64,000 bases of DNA from Termitomyces sp. T153 (Eukaryota; Basidiomycota; Agaricomycetes; Agaricales; Lyophyllaceae): positions 1 to 64,000 of the forward strand of contig JACKQL020000045.1 of assembly GCA_018296165.2 (NCBI GenBank), given 5' to 3'. The notes under the pieces were generated by a model. The model did not search any database, was not told the DNA's origin, and saw only the letters and a list, made by a program, of their open reading frames with translations. Shown in pieces: positions 59,664-64,000 of this stretch (its first letter is position 1; each line of letters starts with the position of its first letter). The translations under genes and the position numbers were made by a program.

Positions 59664-60383
59664 TGTCACAACCCATCCCTGGACCTCCATCCCCCTTCTC
59701 AAGCAACCTCCACTTCTCCAGAGTAGCTCCAGCCCCTTCAACCCACCCTCAATCTTTGCTCATCTCAGCACCTGCCCCAGCAAATTCTAACACTTCTTTA
59801 GCCAACTCCAATGCTTCCATAAACAGCTCTGATGTTTTTCCTGTGGGCTCCATCACTCTTCCAACCCCACCCTGAGCTCCCAGATATCCTTGCTGCTTCC
59901 TATGGACTCTGGCACATGTCATAGACCCACAACTAGTGTGTCACCATGGACTGCCAATCAGACCCAACACCTATCCAACCCACATGGCCCCAACAAGCCC
60001 TGACATCAGACCTGCAATCCCTGGAGGAGGCCCAGTAGTCAGTATTTAAGTCCCACCTAATTTTCTTTCAACTCTATCTCTGTTCCAATCTCTGTTCATA
60101 TCTTTACAACTCTGTACATTCTTATCTAACTCTAGACCTTGTCCTATGCCTAGCTCCAGAACCCATCAACCATGCTTAATTTCTTATCAAACTCCAGTCC
60201 TGCTCCCATTACTCATGTGATCCCAGGTTGCTATGCATATCAAGCATCCATCTCTAGACTTGTATCTGACACACCTCCATGCTTTCTTCTTAAGTGCACC
60301 TAGTCTTAGTCTTGCTTGGACTTGCTTGGACTGCTTCCCCAGTTTATCCTTGCAAGTATCTAATGTCTGGAGTTCCCTGGAGT
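59664..60383 (+). mobile_element. LTR-1-like fragment, interrupted by Gypsy D
   Basis: It starts TGTCACAACCCATCCCTGGACC like other LTR-1 copies and has a TATA-like TATTTAAG at 60032. It lacks the conserved 12-mer and is cut off at 60383 by the LTR of Gypsy D. It is a divergent subfamily. Confidence 0.65.
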
Positions 60384-60732
60384 TGTAAGGGCAACCTCCA
60401 GAGTGACAGATCAGAGTCATGCAGCTAGCAGAGGGGAATCCAAAGTATATTAGCAGAGTAGATGACAATACAATCAGTAACTAATCACCTAGCAGAGGGG
60501 AATCCAAAGAGAACAAGTCTAAGGATCCCTGCTGCTTGGTGTGGTGCATCAGTAGGCAGCGGAGGCATGGAAACTACTGTACAGGTGACCAGAGCTACTC
60601 CTAACCCTAGGGCAATGGTTGCTGAGGTAATACAGAGAACTCCAGAGTTCTGGAAAAAGCCCTGAAGACATCAAACAAGCTGTTGAGGTGCTGGAACCAG
60701 TCACAGAGGTTGGAAATGGAAGTCTCCTGACA
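60384..60732 (-). mobile_element. 3' LTR of Gypsy D (family LTR-2)
   Basis: It is 349 bp from TGTAAGGGCAACCTCC to CTCCTGACA, matching the LTR at 41070-41437. It keeps the AGAACAAGTCT block at about 60511-60521. The base-pairs before it are GGAGT, which should reappear beyond the other end of the element. Confidence 0.8.
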
Positions 60733-62443
60733 TCACCCCCCCTCTAGCATGCGGCATCTCAATATGCAGGGTAGAAGAAGTCCCTGATTGCCTGGTCTGC
60801 CAGTAAAATAGGGTAGATCCCTCATATGGTGCATGGAGTGTCTGGATGTCTCTGGTGGAACTCTTTGACAAGTCCAGGAGCATGTACATTCTCCTATGGC
60901 TCCCAAGAGATATCCTCAATCCCATAGCCTTTCCACTTCACTTTGTATTGTAGTCATCTCCAGAATAAATGGCTATCTAGGATTTCTTCCACTTCATACT
61001 CTTCATTGTCATTGACCACCACCAGGGGCAGCAGAGGTGGTGGATGTTGCCCTGGGATAGGATCTTTAGGAGCCAGGGTAAGTTTGACCACATTGAACAC
61101 TGGATGAAGCTGGCGCATCCCTGTGGGGAGGTGGAGTCAATAGGCCAAGGGTCCTACCTGTCATTCCACTGTGAATGGCCCTAACTGGTGGTGTGACAGC
61201 TTCTTTGAGAGATGGGTGGTCATAATATTGGAGGCATCTAGGTAGACTCAATCCCTGGGCTGATATCTGCACTCCAGGGTCCTCCTGCAGTTGTAGTATT
61301 GCACCATGTCATCTTTTGCCTTTGCCAGTGCAACCTGGGCCTCTTCTTATGACCTCTTCATCTGGTCCACAAATTCATTTACTGCCTCATTCTCCAAGGG
61401 TCAGGCCCAGGGTTCAAAACCCATGTGCAGGTGCCATCCAGTGTTGAGGAAGAATGGGGAAAATTGGGTGGATGTGTGAACATGGTTGTTGTACTGGAAT
61501 TTGGCATCAGAGAGAAGTTTGCCCCAGTTATCTTGGCACTCATTGCAGAAGAGGCAGAGATACTGTTCCAACTCCTGGTTTACATGCTCTGTCTGGCCAT
61601 CAGACTGTGGGTGGTAGGCAGCGATGGTGTGGAGCTTTACTCCAAGCAGTTGGTAGAGCTTGCAGGTGAACTCTGCCACAAATTGTGGTCCCCAATCTGA
61701 GACATAGGTGTCAGAGAGGCCATGGAGCTTCCAGATGTTCCTCCAGTACAGATTTGTGGCACCCATAGCAGAGCAGGTGGTGTGGGTTGAAATGAAGTGT
61801 GCTCTCTTGCCATACAGGTCCACTACCACCATGATTGCATCATAGCCATGGGCATCAGGGAGCTCTACAATGAAGTGCACAGATGCTATGCTCCATCATT
61901 TGACAGGCACCAGTAGCGGGTGTAACTGTCCATAGGGGAGTTGGCATTGGGGCTTGGTCTGGAGGCAGAGATTGCAGGTACTAGTGTAGGATCCAATGTA
62001 CTGGGACATCTGGGGCCACCAGTAGTTCTATGATACTAACTCTAGTATCCTCCACTGCTTGGAGTGCCCTACAATGTGGGAGTCATGGTGTTGCTTCACA
62101 ATCCTCTGACAGAGCTCTGGGATGTTGGGGATATAGATATGGTCTCAGAAGGTCAGGATTCCATCTTGGAGGGCCCATTCATCAGCACAGACTGCCTTAA
62201 CATCAGTAGCATGCCCTGACCTCAGTGTTCAAGTGGCCTGTGCCACAAGCTCCTGTTGACCATCCCTATTACCCCATCAGATGTCCTGGAGAATGTCCAC
62301 CTCTGCTCTGTTGACAACTAGGCCCTCCATGGCTTGGATTGTGAACAATTTGGGGCAGAGAAGCATGATGTTACTATTATCCCCTTCCTCCATTCTGTAG
62401 TCTGCCCTCTAAGACAGGGTGTCTAGTTTCCCCATGCTCTGGC
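60733..62443 (-). mobile_element. Gypsy (chromovirus) relic D, integrase and chromodomain
   Basis: Minus strand: an integrase zinc region (about 62300-61920), an integrase core open for 159 codons (61880-61401) with all three acidic residues readable (VVVDLYGKRAHF, YVSDWGPQF, SDGQTEHVNQELEQYL), an integrase C-terminus (about 61330-61130) and a chromodomain (61060-60760; EEYEVEEILDSHLF, YKVKWKGYGIEDISWE) with two stops. It is better preserved than A and B. The upstream part is interrupted at 62444 by the LTR-1 element. Confidence 0.85.
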
Positions 62444-63403
62444 TGTCACAACCTGCTCCCTAGACCCCAACACTGCCCCCAGCCCCCCCAATGCTCCGCC
62501 AATGCTCCGCCAAACTCCCCAACCCTTGCCCACCCTCCACACCCACTTTGGGCAACTCCAACACTTCCTCAGCAGACCCCGACGGCTCCTTGATCAACTC
62601 CAACGCCTTCTCCACAGCAGTTGATGCATCCCCTGAATTTCCCTGGACTCCTGAGGCTTCCTCTGACCCCAGAACGATCTGCTTTCCAACTGATCCCATC
62701 AGAATGTCACTGCAACCCAATCCAAGATCACACCCAACAACCGTCAACTCTGCGCAGTTCTGTCAAACCTGCCGCCATATCCTCTGCCCTCCAGAGCCGC
62801 CCAGTAGTAAGTATATAAGTTGTAGAGTAACCCCTAGTACTTTAGTCTTGATATTGCATTTACTGGTTTCTTATGTCTTGTCTTTCGTCTCATCACTGTC
62901 TCTATTTTTAGTTTTGAATCTATCTCTGTTCTCTGTCTTGTCTCGCCTTGTCTCCGCCTTGTCTTGACTGTGTATAGTTCCTTTGTCTTCCTAAGTTCCT
63001 TTCATCTCCAATGACAGTACAAACTCTGTGCATGTGCTACAACCTGAACATTCCTATGACAATCCTGGACCTCACTCCCCGCTCAGCCCAGGAACCCCTC
63101 ACGTCTTGGTGATCTTCCATCAAACTCTGGCTCTGCCCCCATCAACCGCGAAGCCTCCGCTTACCCTGCATTCTATTTGTGCACCCACAAACTTGTTCCA
63201 GCGCCCATCCAGATTTGACAACTAGTATACTTGGTCTTAGACGCCCCCAAACCACTCCAAACTTGCTTGGACTGCCCCCTAGCTCCCCCTCGCAAGTCCC
63301 TCTGCGCCAATACTGGATGCTTGGTTATAAGCACAGGACATTGCATCTGCCTAGTAAAGACTCACCAGTGTAGCTGAGCCCCCGTTGTCAGCAGAACCTG
63401 ACA
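62444..63403 (+). mobile_element. 5' LTR of a young LTR-1 retrotransposon
   Basis: It starts TGTCACAACC and ends AACCTGACA. CpGs are frequent. TATATAAG is at 62812-62819 and AGTCTTGATATT at 62844-62855. The five bases before it (CTGGC) do not follow it; instead a primer-binding site and gag follow, so this is the left end of an element that continues past the window. It lies inside Gypsy D. Confidence 0.85.
62812..62819 (+). promoter_or_regulatory. TATA box of the young LTR-1 element
   Basis: TATATAAG lies 32 nt before AGTCTTGATATT, the likely first bases of the transcript. Confidence 0.75.
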
Positions 63404-63404
63404 T

Positions 63405-63416
63405 AATATCAAGACT
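63405..63416 (+). promoter_or_regulatory. Self-primer binding site of the LTR-1 element
   Basis: AATATCAAGACT, one base after the LTR end, is the exact reverse complement of AGTCTTGATATT at 62844-62855. The 5' end of the RNA could fold back here and prime reverse transcription, as in Tf1. Confidence 0.75.
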
Positions 63417-63436
63417 CTACTCTTACCCCATTCTCA

Positions 63437-64000
63437 ATGTCTGCATATAACCCTGCGTACAACCCCACCGGCTACCTAACCGACATCTATGATCGACCAG
63501 TACTGGAAAACCCCTATGCTCCATTCTACCCAGGCCCCTCCACAGATCAGTACATCCCTCGTCACTGGACTCCTGACCCCAACCAGGCATTCTACGCCCC
63601 CTCCATCAGCCAGAGAATACCTCTGGGCTAGTGCTGCCCTCCCACGTTCTCCGCCAATGGCAACAATCCCCATATGTACTCCGGAGGATACTCCGCAGCA
63701 CCCCCTAACCCCACCTACCTTCCTCCTGCCCACTATTACGCGTACCCAGTCTCTGCTGCAGCCCCAACCCCTCTGGGGCCTATGGATAATTTTCCCCCCC
63801 TCGTATGCCATTCCCTGCTCAAGCTCCTCCTTCTCCCAGGCAGCAAAGGGTCAAAGCTTATGCCCAACAACGCAACAAAGTCCTCTGCTTCCTCCGCCTC
63901 TCTCCCATGGAGTTCACAAGATGCACCTGCACCCTCCTCACCAACCTAGGTTACCCCGACACCTCCGCAACTCTGGAAGTCTGGGCGGATTGACTCCTCA
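63437..64000 (+). pseudogene. gag of the young LTR-1 element, lightly damaged and cut by the window edge
   Basis: The ATG at 63437 opens 64 codons rich in Tyr, Pro and Asn (MSAYNPAYNPTGYLTDIYDR), then a TAG at 63629. The same frame continues (NNPHMYSGGYSAAPPNPTYL) to a run of seven C near 63795, after which a different frame carries on (QAPPSPRQQRVKAYAQQRNK). The sequence then ends in ATLEVWAD, a stop and the window edge. One stop and one homopolymer shift are the only lesions. Tyr/Pro-rich gag is usual for fungal Gypsy elements; no zinc knuckle is reached yet. Confidence 0.65.

Overview
The window looks like a fungal nuclear contig, most likely a mushroom-forming basidiomycete (Agaricomycetes). 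The evidence is intron-dense genes with introns of about 41-65 nt, an RGS regulator with DEP domains, a secreted DUF1996 protein, a 7-TM membrane protein, a TKL-like kinase, chromodomain Gypsy retrotransposons and a KDZ-type DNA transposon. I cannot name the species. All gene models were made by hand from splice signals and frame continuity; no search was run.

The left 24 kb is ordinary gene space. In order: a mitochondrial ICT1-type peptidyl-tRNA hydrolase (-), an RGS G-protein regulator (+), a 3.6-kb stretch with only gene-like scraps, a 16-exon DUF1996 secreted protein (+) that contains an apparent 2-nt microexon, an acidic protein with a tandem duplication (-), a RING-like protein with SUMO-interacting motifs (+), a 7-TM protein (+), a 17-exon protein kinase fused to armadillo repeats with one repeat per exon (-), and an unrecognised 364-aa protein (+).

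Near 24 kb the base composition changes abruptly. CpG nearly disappears and TpG/CpA rise, as expected where methylated CpG has decayed. From there to the right edge the window is nested transposons. Four Gypsy pol relics (A-D) lie on the minus strand. A second LTR family (called LTR-1 here) occurs as solo LTRs with perfect 5-bp target duplications, as damaged copies, and as the 5' LTR of a young element that runs off the right edge. A degenerate KDZ transposase lies at about 52.5-55.7 kb, and clusters of tRNA-like sequences lie on both sides of it, in opposite orientation.

Two mechanisms tie the repeat half together. First, both LTR families carry a short segment that is the exact reverse complement of the primer-binding site next to the LTR. 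In LTR-1 the segment lies 32 nt from the TATA box in all six copies that keep it. This is the layout of self-priming Tf1/sushi elements. Second, CpG decay has changed catalytic aspartates to asparagine in reverse transcriptase, integrase and KDZ transposase, while the youngest LTR copies still keep many CpGs.
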